Assembly (NCBI GenBank): GCA_020344435.1
Contig: CP070826.1
Span: 986,924 to 993,509, forward strand
Reading direction: 5' to 3'
Source of the DNA: Candidatus Bathyarchaeota archaeon
GTDB taxonomy: Archaea > Thermoproteota > Bathyarchaeia > Bathyarchaeales > Bathyarchaeaceae
Length of the DNA: 6,586 nucleotides
Part shown: positions 1 to 6,305 of the stretch, piece by piece
How the letters are laid out: every line of letters begins with the position of its first letter
Numbering within the stretch: position 1 is the stretch's first letter
Translations under genes and position numbers: made by a program
The notes under the pieces: model-generated
The model's database searches: none
Told to the model about the DNA's origin: nothing
The model's input: the letters and a program-made list of their open reading frames with translations, nothing else

Positions 1-873
1 TATCTTGGGATTGAGAGGGACCTCCTGTTTTTCGGAAGGGAGACCCGTCCGATTCATAAGGCGTTGGCCTATACTACCAACCCTTATATCCCGGGCTTGA
101 GTGGAGAGGAAGACAAGAGTCTCGCGTTCCTTGCCGGTGTAGGAATCACACCTAAACATGAAGACAAATGGCGCGCGTTAAGAGACCTTTCTCAAGATGA
201 GAAGATAAAACTCTCCTCAGCTCTCAGCGACTATCTGATTTCTAAGGGTTTTCCAAGTGATGCTGCGTTAAGTCTGGTTGGAACAGTCTACACTCTAGCT
301 CACGAGGAGCCTTGGACTCCGCTTAGGGATGCCAGAGAGTTCACGGTTCTGCTCAACGCTACTGGGAGAATGAATAAAGCGGGGCTTGGAGTGGCCATCT
401 GTATGGGGGATAGGGGAAAAGCGCTTGACGAGGCTGATGAGATGCTGAATGCGTATAGGCGAAGTATTGCCAAGTGTTTGAGTTGGGTTAATGACGAGCC
501 AGATCGGATGGAGGAGCTTGATAGTATCTATGTGGTGAGAGGAGGGGGATTCATCGATGAGAAGATGATCAGTGCGGTGTCTACTATTCTCTCATCTGGT
601 CTTCCAAAGCCTGAAAAGCCTCTTCTTGCCTATTCTAGAATATCGGGAGAAGACATGGTCAAGGTATCAGCGAGGACGGTGGCTCTGTTGACGGAAAAAG
701 GACTTGACTTGGGGGAGATTCTGCGCGTTGCTGCCGAAGAGTATAATGGCAGGGGCGGGGGACATGATATAGCTGCTGGAGCTCAGGTGTCGACGAAGAG
801 CATAACGTCCTTCATTGAACTTGTGGATAAGCTGGTAAAGAAGCAGCTGAAAGGGGTTAAGCTTGAAGGCTAA
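1..873 (+). CDS. DHH-family phosphoesterase, RecJ/GAN-like ssDNA exonuclease (5'-truncated)
   Basis: The frame is open from the first base, so this is the C-terminal 290 residues of a longer protein; the in-frame TTG at 64 is internal, not a start. Seen: a LNATGRMNKAGLG stretch near fragment residues 118-130, followed by a linker, then the DHHA1-type nucleotide-binding motif GRGGGHDIAAGA (nt 748-783) close to the C-terminus. These match archaeal RecJ-like DHH proteins. Known for the family: Mn-dependent 5'-3' single-strand nucleases; the Thermococcus member GAN binds GINS and acts at the replication fork. The catalytic DHH half lies outside the window, so activity cannot be judged here. The stop codon lies inside the start of the Pcc1 gene (11-bp overlap), indicating co-transcription and probable translational coupling. 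An oligoribonuclease or nanoRNase role within the DHH superfamily is the main alternative. Confidence 0.88.
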   Translation, partial: YLGIERDLLFFGRETRPIHKALAYTTNPYIPGLSGEEDKSLAFLAGVGITPKHEDKWRALRDLSQDEKIKLSSALSDYLISKGFPSDAALSLVGTVYTLAHEEPWTPLRDAREFTVLLNATGRMNKAGLGVAICMGDRGKALDEADEMLNAYRRSIAKCLSWVNDEPDRMEELDSIYVVRGGGFIDEKMISAVSTILSSGLPKPEKPLLAYSRISGEDMVKVSARTVALLTEKGLDLGEILRVAAEEYNGRGGGHDIAAGAQVSTKSITSFIELVDKLVKKQLKGVKLEG

Positions 874-1135
874 GCTCACGCTTTCTTATAAGGATGAGAG
901 AGAGGCGGAGGCTGTTGTCAAGGCAGTGTCGCCGGATAATAGGGAGGTTTCATCCGGCTTGTCAATAGAAACATTCAGAAGAGGAAGAGAGGTCTTGACA
1001 TTGGTGAAGTGTGAGATGAGGCTGGAGACATTCTTAGCCACCATAGACGATCTCCTACGCTGCATTTCAGTTGCTGAGAAGGCTTTTTCAGCAACAAAGA
1101 ATGCCTTGCCCAATCTTCATGAAAACGATCCATGA
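863..1135 (+). CDS. pcc1: KEOPS complex subunit Pcc1
   Basis: This is a 90-residue protein, the usual length for archaeal Pcc1. Seen: an N-terminal strand (KAKLTLSY), the VSPDN motif near residues 23-27, a central beta-hairpin, and a C-terminal helix with ETFLATIDDLLRCISVAEKAF (split here as ETFLATIDDLL then RCISVAEKAF), the pattern of the Pcc1/CTAG fold. Known role: Pcc1 dimerises and binds Kae1 in the cytoplasmic KEOPS complex, which transfers threonylcarbamoyl to A37 of ANN-decoding tRNAs (t6A). The start is TTG at 863; no ATG or GTG fits the conserved N-terminus, and a GGGG-containing Shine-Dalgarno-like stretch (851-858) sits at suitable spacing. It overlaps the DHH gene by 11 bp, and its TGA overlaps the next ATG as ATGA. 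Pcc1 next to a DHH gene is a recurrent archaeal arrangement. Confidence 0.85.
   Translation: MKAKLTLSYKDEREAEAVVKAVSPDNREVSSGLSIETFRRGREVLTLVKCEMRLETFLATIDDLLRCISVAEKAFSATKNALPNLHENDP
1070..1095 (+). other. 11-bp hairpin with tetraloop inside the pcc1 3' end
   Basis: Arms 1070-1080 (GTTGCTGAGAA) and 1085-1095 (TTTTCAGCAAC) pair over 11 bp with one G-U wobble and enclose the loop GGCT. It lies in the codons for the C-terminal helix of Pcc1, about 40 nt before the stop. It is not followed by a U-run, so it is not a typical terminator. It could be an mRNA processing or attenuation element, or a chance product of the codons. Confidence 0.3.
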
Positions 1136-1422
1136 GTGTTCAGATGTTGAAAGCTGAGTTCATGGCAAGTATCAGGAAAGAGGAGATGCGAAGTCTCGTG
1201 GGTTCTCTTGACCAGCTGGATGCTCTGCAGCACATTCAAGCATGTGGCAGGGTCCAATCGGTTCTCACACTATCTTCACAGCTTCAATGCCAACTTGTGA
1301 AGAATGAGGTTATCCTCAGATGCAAGCAGGTTTACAAGATCTCCAATGGGCGCTCTAGGTTTCTTCCTCAGTTTTGTCGAAGAGCTCCAAAAGGAGCTCA
1401 GCCACTCTTTCACCAAAGCTAG
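1132..1422 (+). CDS. small hypothetical protein, possibly a degraded gene
   Basis: A 96-residue frame begins at an ATG that overlaps the pcc1 stop (ATGA), the classic arrangement for translational coupling. The first 60 or so residues (MSVQMLKAEFMASIRKEEM...) look like a soluble, helix-rich protein with charged and Leu/Gln-rich stretches, and codon use there resembles pcc1. I recognise no family. The last 23 residues lie antisense to the 3' end of the convergent winged-helix gene (68-bp overlap) and look non-biological (many Arg, Pro, Phe, Cys). The authentic product may therefore end earlier, or the frame may be a decaying or frameshifted remnant. Other frames through 1136-1358 are closed by several stops, so a longer intact alternative is not available. 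It could also be wholly non-coding. Confidence 0.38.
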   Translation: MSVQMLKAEFMASIRKEEMRSLVGSLDQLDALQHIQACGRVQSVLTLSSQLQCQLVKNEVILRCKQVYKISNGRSRFLPQFCRRAPKGAQPLFHQS

Positions 1423-1699
1423 TCTTGACATAATACTTCTTTAGAGGGTCAATAGCCACGCTCTCAGCCAACCCCTGATCTTCGAGCTCCATCATCCGGG
1501 CCCTGAAGGTTCCATCGCTGATGGTACGCTCTAGCTTGCTCCTGATGAAATCTTTAGCATCCTTCCATCTGCCTTTACTTAGATGCAGAAGGAAAATGCA
1601 GTCTATGGCATGATCCTTTTCTAAAAGAGATTTTAGGGCAGAGAGCCTGTCGTCTGTGAGGATGTGTTTTACCTTTTCTTCTGCTTTCTCCTGTCCCAA
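1355..1699 (-). CDS. winged helix-turn-helix DNA-binding protein
   Basis: This 114-residue protein starts at TTG (complement of 1697-1699); an in-frame stop lies 7 codons upstream and there is no alternative start nearby. Seen: a charged N-terminal helix (residues 1-28), then a wHTH core: helix 1 around AIDCIFLLHLSKG (31-43), helix 2 KDAKDFIRSKL (46-56), recognition helix SDGTFRARMMELEDQGL (61-77), a wing ending in KKYYVKTSFGERV (87-99), and an acidic C-terminal helix rich in Leu/Glu. This pattern (T-F-x-x-R-hhxLExxGL...YxxTxxGE) is common to archaeal PadR/HxlR/ArsR-like regulators; the exact family is not resolved. No metal- or ligand-binding motif is evident. It is transcribed divergently from the large surface-protein gene, which makes it a candidate regulator of that promoter; this is inference. 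Its 3' end overlaps the convergent small reading frame. Confidence 0.8.
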   Translation of the reverse strand: MGQEKAEEKVKHILTDDRLSALKSLLEKDHAIDCIFLLHLSKGRWKDAKDFIRSKLERTISDGTFRARMMELEDQGLAESVAIDPLKKYYVKTSFGERVAELLLELFDKTEEET

Positions 1700-1739
1700 G
1701 TTGATACCAACCGGCGGACTCTATGGTAGTTTCTTCCTT

Positions 1740-1758
1740 AAAAGATTTAACCTATATT
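1740..1758 (-). promoter_or_regulatory. candidate AT-rich promoter of the wHTH gene
   Basis: Read on the minus strand this stretch is AATATAGGTTAAATCTTTT, offering two overlapping TATA-like elements. Placing transcription about 26 nt downstream gives a 5' leader of roughly 20-30 nt before the TTG start at 1699. The assignment rests only on base composition and spacing. Confidence 0.25.
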
Positions 1759-1808
1759 GCGAAACATGACATGCGATAGCGGTTTTGAATATATTTGTCG
1801 CTGAAGAT

Positions 1809-1837
1809 CGTTTGTGTTTTCTGCGTGACGTTTGTGT
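1809..1837 (+). repeat. CGTTTGTGT direct repeat, 20-bp period
   Basis: The 9-mer CGTTTGTGT occurs at 1809-1817 and again at 1829-1837, exactly 20 bp apart, about two helical turns. A third partial copy (CGTTTCC) starts at 1842 and CGTTTGC starts at 1888. The pair is bracketed by inverted GATCG (1806-1810) and CGATC (1838-1842). Same-face spacing between two divergent genes is what an operator for a dimeric regulator would look like, but nothing else supports this. Confidence 0.4.
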
Positions 1838-1935
1838 CGATCGTTTCCAAGGCTGATGAAGATTTGAGACGTGCGTGCGATCTGGCTCGTTTGCTTCCGG
1901 TGACAAGTTGTGTTATGGATGATTGGGCTGTTTTC

Positions 1936-1955
1936 GTAAGACGTAAGATTTAATA
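1936..1955 (+). promoter_or_regulatory. promoter box copy 1 (GTAAG direct repeat + TATA-like element)
   Basis: The sequence is GTAAGACGTAAGATTTAATA. TTTAATA (1949-1955) fits an archaeal TATA box and the preceding GTAAGA a BRE. A transcript starting about 26 nt after the box centre (near 1978) would give a leader of about 18 nt before the surface-protein ATG at 1997. The GTAAG pair, 7 bp apart, may be an activator or repressor site overlapping the BRE. The same 20 bp recur exactly at 4629-4648, at nearly the same distance from the next gene. Confidence 0.65.
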
Positions 1956-1996
1956 CGGTCTTTTGAGTATTTACTGAGTCGTGGATGTGCAGATAA

Positions 1997-4573
1997 ATGA
2001 AGAAATGGTTTAAGCTAGTCTCTCTTCTAGCATTGATAATAGCTGGAGCATTTACTTTTGCAGGGGGATCACTTCTTCCAGCTACTAATGCGACTTACGT
2101 AGAAGGTTACATCACTCGAGACACGACTTGGACACTGATGGACAGCCCATTTGTGGTGTCCAAACGCGTAGTTGTCCGTCCAGGCGTGACGTTAACAATA
2201 GAGCCGGGAGTCGAGGTAAGGTTTGGAGGAGATTTCCAGATATTGGTGGAGGGCCGCCTACAAGCGTGCGGTGAAGAGAATAATACAATAATCTTCACCT
2301 CAAACAGAGATCAACCCGTGGCTGGAGATTGGAATACCACCAGCTTCACTGGAACTGAACTCTCGACGCTGGAATACTGTGTTCTGCAATATGCTAAACA
2401 TGCAATAACCGTCGACAGTAGTAGGGTGACAATTGAGAATTGTGAAATATCCAATAATCTTGAAAGTGGAATCAGCATAACTGGTGACAACCAACTCACA
2501 ATACGAGATAATGAGATAGGTCAAAACAGAGATGGCGTAGTCCTAACCGAAGACTCAACCACAGGAGTTAACATAGAAGACAACACCATAATGAGCAACT
2601 CAGAATCTGGAATAAGACTTGCCGCCGACAATTATGCGGATCTCGTGATTACAAACAACATTCTCTCAGCAAACAACAACGGATTTCTGGTTTCAGGCGA
2701 AGCAAGCACACACATAACCAGAAACTCAATATCCTACAACACCGTCGGAATCTTCTACAGGAGCGGAACCAACCACGTAGCAGAAGATAATGACATCTAC
2801 GGCAACATGTTGGGCATGGACGTATCAACAGGAGCTACCGTCGATGCAGAATACAACTACTGGGGACACGCAAGCGGACCCTACCATGAATCTTTAAACC
2901 CAGCTGGAGAAGGAGACCCTGTTGGCGGCGGAGGAGCTGATCTGGATTTCATATTCTGGCTAACTGCCCCAATCAGCCATATCAACAAGCGCCCTACAGC
3001 AAGGCTCTATACGGACAAAACCCTTGTTTCACCAAATCAGACAGTCACATTCATCGCTACCACCTCAAGCGACGAGGGACGTGTTGACAAGTACCGCTTC
3101 AACTTCGGAGATGGAGAAACTAGCGGGTGGACAACACTCTCAATCCTCACGCATCAATATTCCTCGCTTGGAAGCTATAATGCAAGCGTGACTGTAATGG
3201 ATGACTTCAGCGTTTGGAGCAACAATGAAGCAAGAGCAACAATAGATGTTCAAAACCTCGAACCTACAGAAGTTTCTATTGCTCCAAATCACTTTAGAGT
3301 CTTCTCCGAAGGAGAAGTCCCATTAACGGTTCAAGTGACATACGGAAACAATACAGTGGAAGATGCTAGCGTTAATCTATTCGCAATAAGAAGCGGGAAT
3401 CTAACTTCTTCATCTGGCTTAACAAACTCAACTGGCCACTTCACGACAACATTCGTTGCGCCGAACGTGACTCGAATAACTCATGTAAGAATAACTGCAA
3501 CAGCTTCAAAGAGTGGCTATGCACAAGGCTCAGACTACATGTATGTCACAGTTTTACCATCGGTACTCGTCGATCTTACAGCCGACCCCGTCTTAATTGA
3601 GACTGAAACAACATCTGAGGTGACAGCTTATGTTACGTATAATGGCCAGCCAGTTGCAGAAACCTTCGTTACCATACGGTCAGATGGCGGAGGCAACTTT
3701 TCAGCAACCACTGGAACGACGGACTCGAATGGCAGATGCACCTTTATCTTCACCGCTCCAAAGACAATGACCCAGCTTAACATCACCTTGACTGCAATCG
3801 CTACGAAGGTCGGATACTTCGAGGGTATAGGCCAAAAAGAGATAATTGTGGCACCAAAAGTCTTCATCGTAGAAGTCATAGCCGTGCCAACAACGATCAG
3901 TTCTGAAGAGACATCATCTTTGACCGTCTATGTCATACGCAACGCCGTCCCGATTTCAGAGGTAAACATTACGATGTCCGCAGAGTTCGGAAGCTTCTCA
4001 CCAGAAAATGGAGTCACTGACTCAAATGGAGAGGCAACGTTTACTTTCACAGCTCCACAAACCTTGACGCAACTCAATTTCAGCATCACAGCGACGGCCA
4101 CAAAGACGGAATACGCTGATAGTGAAGACCAAGTAGAGATGACTGTAAATCCTGGAACTCTGGGCGTTTACATCACTGCGCTACCCTTCACAGTCGAGTC
4201 AAGAGATGAAGTGACCATAATCGTCCACGTGGCTTACAATGTACAGCCTATCGAGGATGTCCTCGTCACCATATGGTCCGAAGGCGGGGGTGACTTCTCA
4301 CAAAACGAGGCGATGACCAACTCAGATGGAGAAGCCACATTCACTTTCATAGCGCCCGAGGTGAACATGGAGTCAAGTGTCGCGATAATAGCTACAGCTG
4401 CAAAGTCTGGATACGTGAACGGAGAGAATCTGATAATAGTAACCGTAAACCCTGCACATGGAATAATGGGCCTACCACCAACAACGATACTCATCATCGT
4501 GGTCATAATCGTGGTAATCGTCATCGTGCTCATCTTGCTGAAGATGAAAATCATATACATATCTCGGGAGTAG
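1997..4573 (+). CDS. secreted, membrane-anchored surface protein: beta-helix (NosD-like), PKD and four Ig-like repeats
   Basis: This is an 858-residue protein; ATG 1997 follows an in-frame TAA directly and opens a clear Sec signal peptide (KKWFK then a hydrophobic core, residues 7-30). Residues 34-120 form the N-terminal cap common in archaeal surface proteins (TLTIEPGVEVRFGG). Residues 120-295 are a right-handed parallel beta-helix with N/D-rich turns (ENCEISNN, DNEIGQNRDG, TNNILSANNNG) ending in the YNYWGHASGP motif. A PKD domain follows (about 333-418; NFGDG). Four Ig-like repeats of about 98 residues (421-818) carry [ST]-N-S-D-G-x-[AC]-T-F-type strands. Residues 829-848 are a membrane anchor with a short basic tail. 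Thirteen N-x-S/T sequons all lie outside the membrane segment. I infer a cell-surface adhesin, stalk or carbohydrate-binding protein; no catalytic residues can be assigned. Its promoter box matches that of the downstream ATPase operon. Confidence 0.93.
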   Translation: MKKWFKLVSLLALIIAGAFTFAGGSLLPATNATYVEGYITRDTTWTLMDSPFVVSKRVVVRPGVTLTIEPGVEVRFGGDFQILVEGRLQACGEENNTIIFTSNRDQPVAGDWNTTSFTGTELSTLEYCVLQYAKHAITVDSSRVTIENCEISNNLESGISITGDNQLTIRDNEIGQNRDGVVLTEDSTTGVNIEDNTIMSNSESGIRLAADNYADLVITNNILSANNNGFLVSGEASTHITRNSISYNTVGIFYRSGTNHVAEDNDIYGNMLGMDVSTGATVDAEYNYWGHASGPYHESLNPAGEGDPVGGGGADLDFIFWLTAPISHINKRPTARLYTDKTLVSPNQTVTFIATTSSDEGRVDKYRFNFGDGETSGWTTLSILTHQYSSLGSYNASVTVMDDFSVWSNNEARATIDVQNLEPTEVSIAPNHFRVFSEGEVPLTVQVTYGNNTVEDASVNLFAIRSGNLTSSSGLTNSTGHFTTTFVAPNVTRITHVRITATASKSGYAQGSDYMYVTVLPSVLVDLTADPVLIETETTSEVTAYVTYNGQPVAETFVTIRSDGGGNFSATTGTTDSNGRCTFIFTAPKTMTQLNITLTAIATKVGYFEGIGQKEIIVAPKVFIVEVIAVPTTISSEETSSLTVYVIRNAVPISEVNITMSAEFGSFSPENGVTDSNGEATFTFTAPQTLTQLNFSITATATKTEYADSEDQVEMTVNPGTLGVYITALPFTVESRDEVTIIVHVAYNVQPIEDVLVTIWSEGGGDFSQNEAMTNSDGEATFTFIAPEVNMESSVAIIATAAKSGYVNGENLIIVTVNPAHGIMGLPPTTILIIVVIIVVIVIVLILLKMKIIYISRE
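3257..4450 (+). repeat. four tandem Ig-like (Big/invasin-type) coding repeats
   Basis: Units are roughly 3257-3553, 3554-3853, 3854-4150 and 4151-4450, each about 98-100 codons. Each has an opening strand, a central turn with a GG[GS]xFS-like loop (loops 2-4), a strand around T-N/D-S-N/D-G-x-x-T-F-x-F-x-A-P, and a closing strand T-A-x-A-x-K-x-x-Y. Unit 1 is the most divergent. At DNA level units 2-4 remain visibly similar around the NS(D/N)G strand, indicating old internal duplication. Confidence 0.75.
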
Positions 4574-4628
4574 GAATGCGTTGCTGTTCGCTGTGAAACC
4601 GATTCCAGAGAACCAGGATAGGTGTTTA

Positions 4629-4648
4629 GTAAGACGTAAGATTTAATA
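4629..4648 (+). promoter_or_regulatory. promoter box copy 2, identical to 1936-1955
   Basis: This is an exact 20-bp copy of GTAAGACGTAAGATTTAATA in the 112-nt gap between the surface-protein and ATPase genes. TTTAATA (4642-4648) would place transcription near 4671 and leave about a 15-nt leader containing GTAGG before ATG 4686. It implies that the ATPase operon has its own promoter rather than relying on read-through. No T-rich terminator is visible between 4574 and 4628. Confidence 0.65.
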
Positions 4649-4685
4649 AAACCTCGAACATCCCTAATAGGTAGGAAAAAGCACA

Positions 4686-6302
4686 ATGTCACAACTCAAA
4701 AAGACACTCGCCAAACTAAGACGTATAAAATTCGGTATTGATCTTGAGAGAATAAAGAAACGAAAGATAAAATACATACCATCGGCCCCTCCAAAAGCCC
4801 TCCCAAAAGGCCACAGCGTCATCGAGAAATATCCTCTGTACGAACCATTCGCACACGTTGCAATAGTGCAGAACCCAAAAACCGGCGAGTTCAAATACAT
4901 ATTAGATGAATTACAGCTTGACTCCCTAGAGCATAGCGTGTACGACAAGATTCTGGACATTCTGCTGGCCGAGATTCAATCGCCGAAGGAGGAGATTGTA
5001 GATCCGAGAGAGTTCTTCGATAGAGAAGCAAAAAAGATCGTCAGAAAGTACCGCATCAGCCTAGGATGGCTACCAGAGGTCTCATGGTCTAAGATTCTCT
5101 ACCACGCCGAACGAGATCTTGTAGGATACGGCAGAATCGACCCATTGATGAGAGACCCTCATATTGAAGATATCTCATGTGACGGCATAAGCAAACCTGT
5201 CTATGTCTGGCACAGAAGATACGAAAACATAGAGACAAACCTCCTCTTCATGGAGGATGAAGGACTTGACGATGCCGTGGTCAAACTCGTTCACATGTCC
5301 GGAAAACACGTAAGCTCAGCCTTCCCAATAGTCGACGCCTCTCTTCCAGGCAAGCACAGACTCGCGGTCTGCTACAGAAGAGAGGTGACACCGTTTGGGA
5401 CTGCCTTCACAATAAGAAAATTCCGAGAAGATCCCTACTCAATCATCGACCTGATAAATCTGGGAACCTTCTCTGAAGAGATGGCGGCGTACTTCTGGAC
5501 ATGCTTGGAGAACAGATCCTCAGTGGTGGTGCTCGGCGGCACGGCTGCTGGAAAAACCACAGCCCTAAACGCCCTAGCATGCCTCATCAGACCCGGCAGC
5601 AAAATCGTCACAATTGAAGAGACTGCTGAGCTCAACCTCCCACATGAAAACTGGGTCTCACTCATCGCAAGGAGAAGCTATGGCCTCGGAGAGAACCTAA
5701 GCGGTGAAGTGACACTCTTCGACCTGGTAAAGACGGCAATGAGACATCGACCAGATGTTTTGGTCGTTGGGGAGGTTCGAGGGAAGGAAGCCTACGTCCT
5801 GTTCCAGGCGTTGGCAACAGGTCACGGCGGCATGTGCACGCTGCACGCGGATAGCATCGACTCTGCAGTCAAACGTCTGACGTCAAAGCCTATGGAGATA
5901 GCACCAGCGTACATCCCTCTGATGAACGTGGTGGCATCAATTCAGAGAGTCCACTTACCAGAAGAAGGAGAGATGAAGGCGTACCGGCGAATACTCTCAG
6001 TGAATGAAGTCGCGGACTATGAAAACTACAAAACCACATTCAGATGGAGACCGGCCGAGGACGACTTCAAATCAGTACCGGAGAAGGGAGTTATGCTCCC
6101 GGCCATCTCAGAGCGCATGGGCATTGATATGGAAGATCTGATGGAAGAGATAGAACGTCGCAAGAACGTGCTACAGTGGATGCGGGAACGCAAGATAAGA
6201 AGCTATCATGACGTTGCATCCATAATCACAGAGTACTATTCGAGGCCGAAAGAATTTTACGAAAGGGAGGTGCAGGACTTCGCAGCTACTAAGCAAGCTT
6301 GA
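4686..6302 (+). CDS. type II/IV secretion or type IV pilus ATPase (FlaI/TadA/GspE family)
   Basis: At 538 residues it is close to the size of archaeal FlaI/GspE2 proteins. Seen: a very basic N-terminus (residues 1-32), an N-terminal domain to about 250 including GYGRIDPLMRDPHIEDI (147-163) and the FTIRKF strand (241-246), then the RecA-like core: Walker A GGTAAGKTT (284-292), Asp-box equivalent TIEETAELNLPH (309-320), Walker B region RPDVLVVGEVRG (355-366, E363 as the expected catalytic glutamate) and His box TGHGGMCTLHAD (378-389). All key residues are present, so it should be an active hexameric ATPase. It would work at the cytoplasmic face of the membrane, powering assembly of pilin-like subunits through the adjacent TadC-like platform protein. 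The EETAE box and GGTxxGKT P-loop place it nearer FlaI/TadA than bacterial GspE. Archaellum, adhesive pilus or secretion use cannot be separated without the downstream pilins. Confidence 0.95.
   Translation: MSQLKKTLAKLRRIKFGIDLERIKKRKIKYIPSAPPKALPKGHSVIEKYPLYEPFAHVAIVQNPKTGEFKYILDELQLDSLEHSVYDKILDILLAEIQSPKEEIVDPREFFDREAKKIVRKYRISLGWLPEVSWSKILYHAERDLVGYGRIDPLMRDPHIEDISCDGISKPVYVWHRRYENIETNLLFMEDEGLDDAVVKLVHMSGKHVSSAFPIVDASLPGKHRLAVCYRREVTPFGTAFTIRKFREDPYSIIDLINLGTFSEEMAAYFWTCLENRSSVVVLGGTAAGKTTALNALACLIRPGSKIVTIEETAELNLPHENWVSLIARRSYGLGENLSGEVTLFDLVKTAMRHRPDVLVVGEVRGKEAYVLFQALATGHGGMCTLHADSIDSAVKRLTSKPMEIAPAYIPLMNVVASIQRVHLPEEGEMKAYRRILSVNEVADYENYKTTFRWRPAEDDFKSVPEKGVMLPAISERMGIDMEDLMEEIERRKNVLQWMRERKIRSYHDVASIITEYYSRPKEFYEREVQDFAATKQA
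6265..6272 (+). promoter_or_regulatory. strong Shine-Dalgarno-like GGGAGGTG inside the ATPase gene
   Basis: GGGAGGTG matches the anti-Shine-Dalgarno core almost fully. No ATG, GTG or TTG lies 5-12 nt downstream, and the nearest usable ATG (6306) is 33 nt away. It may once have served a start for the TadC-like gene within the ATPase tail, or it may simply reflect the Arg-Glu-Val codons. Confidence 0.28.
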
Positions 6303-6305
6303 AGG

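Larger units (their letters stand above)
1700..1996. other. divergent intergenic region between wHTH gene and surface-protein gene
   Basis: These 297 bp hold no convincing gene; the 61-codon minus-strand frame here has no recognisable protein character. Contents: AT-rich promoter candidates for the leftward gene (1740-1758, and an AATATATT at 1788-1795 usable in either direction), a CGTTTGTGT direct repeat (1809-1817 and 1829-1837) flanked by inverted GATCG/CGATC arms (1806-1810 and 1838-1842), and the plus-strand promoter box at 1936-1955. No tRNA or intrinsic terminator is seen. Confidence 0.6.

Noticed and set aside
64..66. TTG as start codon of the DHH protein
   Set aside because: The frame is open to base 1 and the upstream residues (YLGIERDLLFFGRETRPIHK) continue the conserved RecJ-like protein, so the gene begins outside the window.
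886..1113. 75-codon minus-strand frame over pcc1
   Set aside because: Antisense shadow; its resemblance to Pcc1 (VAEKAFSAT on both strands) comes from the 1070-1095 palindrome.
1853..1859. CTGATGA resembling a C/D-box sRNA box C
   Set aside because: The first base is not a purine and no CTGA D or D' box occurs at proper spacing in the following 70 nt.
1721..1906. 61-codon minus-strand frame in the intergenic region
   Set aside because: Basic, Ser/Thr/His-rich composition without domain features, no convincing ribosome-binding site, and it would cover the promoter region of the divergent pair.
2354..2872. Possible CRISPR or DNA tandem repeat in the N/D-rich coding stretch
   Set aside because: The periodicity is at protein level (beta-helix coils of variable length); there are no identical DNA repeats with regular spacers.
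4234..4692. 152-codon minus-strand frame overlapping the surface-protein 3' end
   Set aside because: It lies antisense to the Ig repeats and I/V-rich anchor; its Met/Thr/Ile low-complexity run is the mirror of that anchor codon run.
4664..4960. 98-codon minus-strand frame over the ATPase 5' end
   Set aside because: Antisense shadow of a well-supported conserved gene, with no recognisable features.
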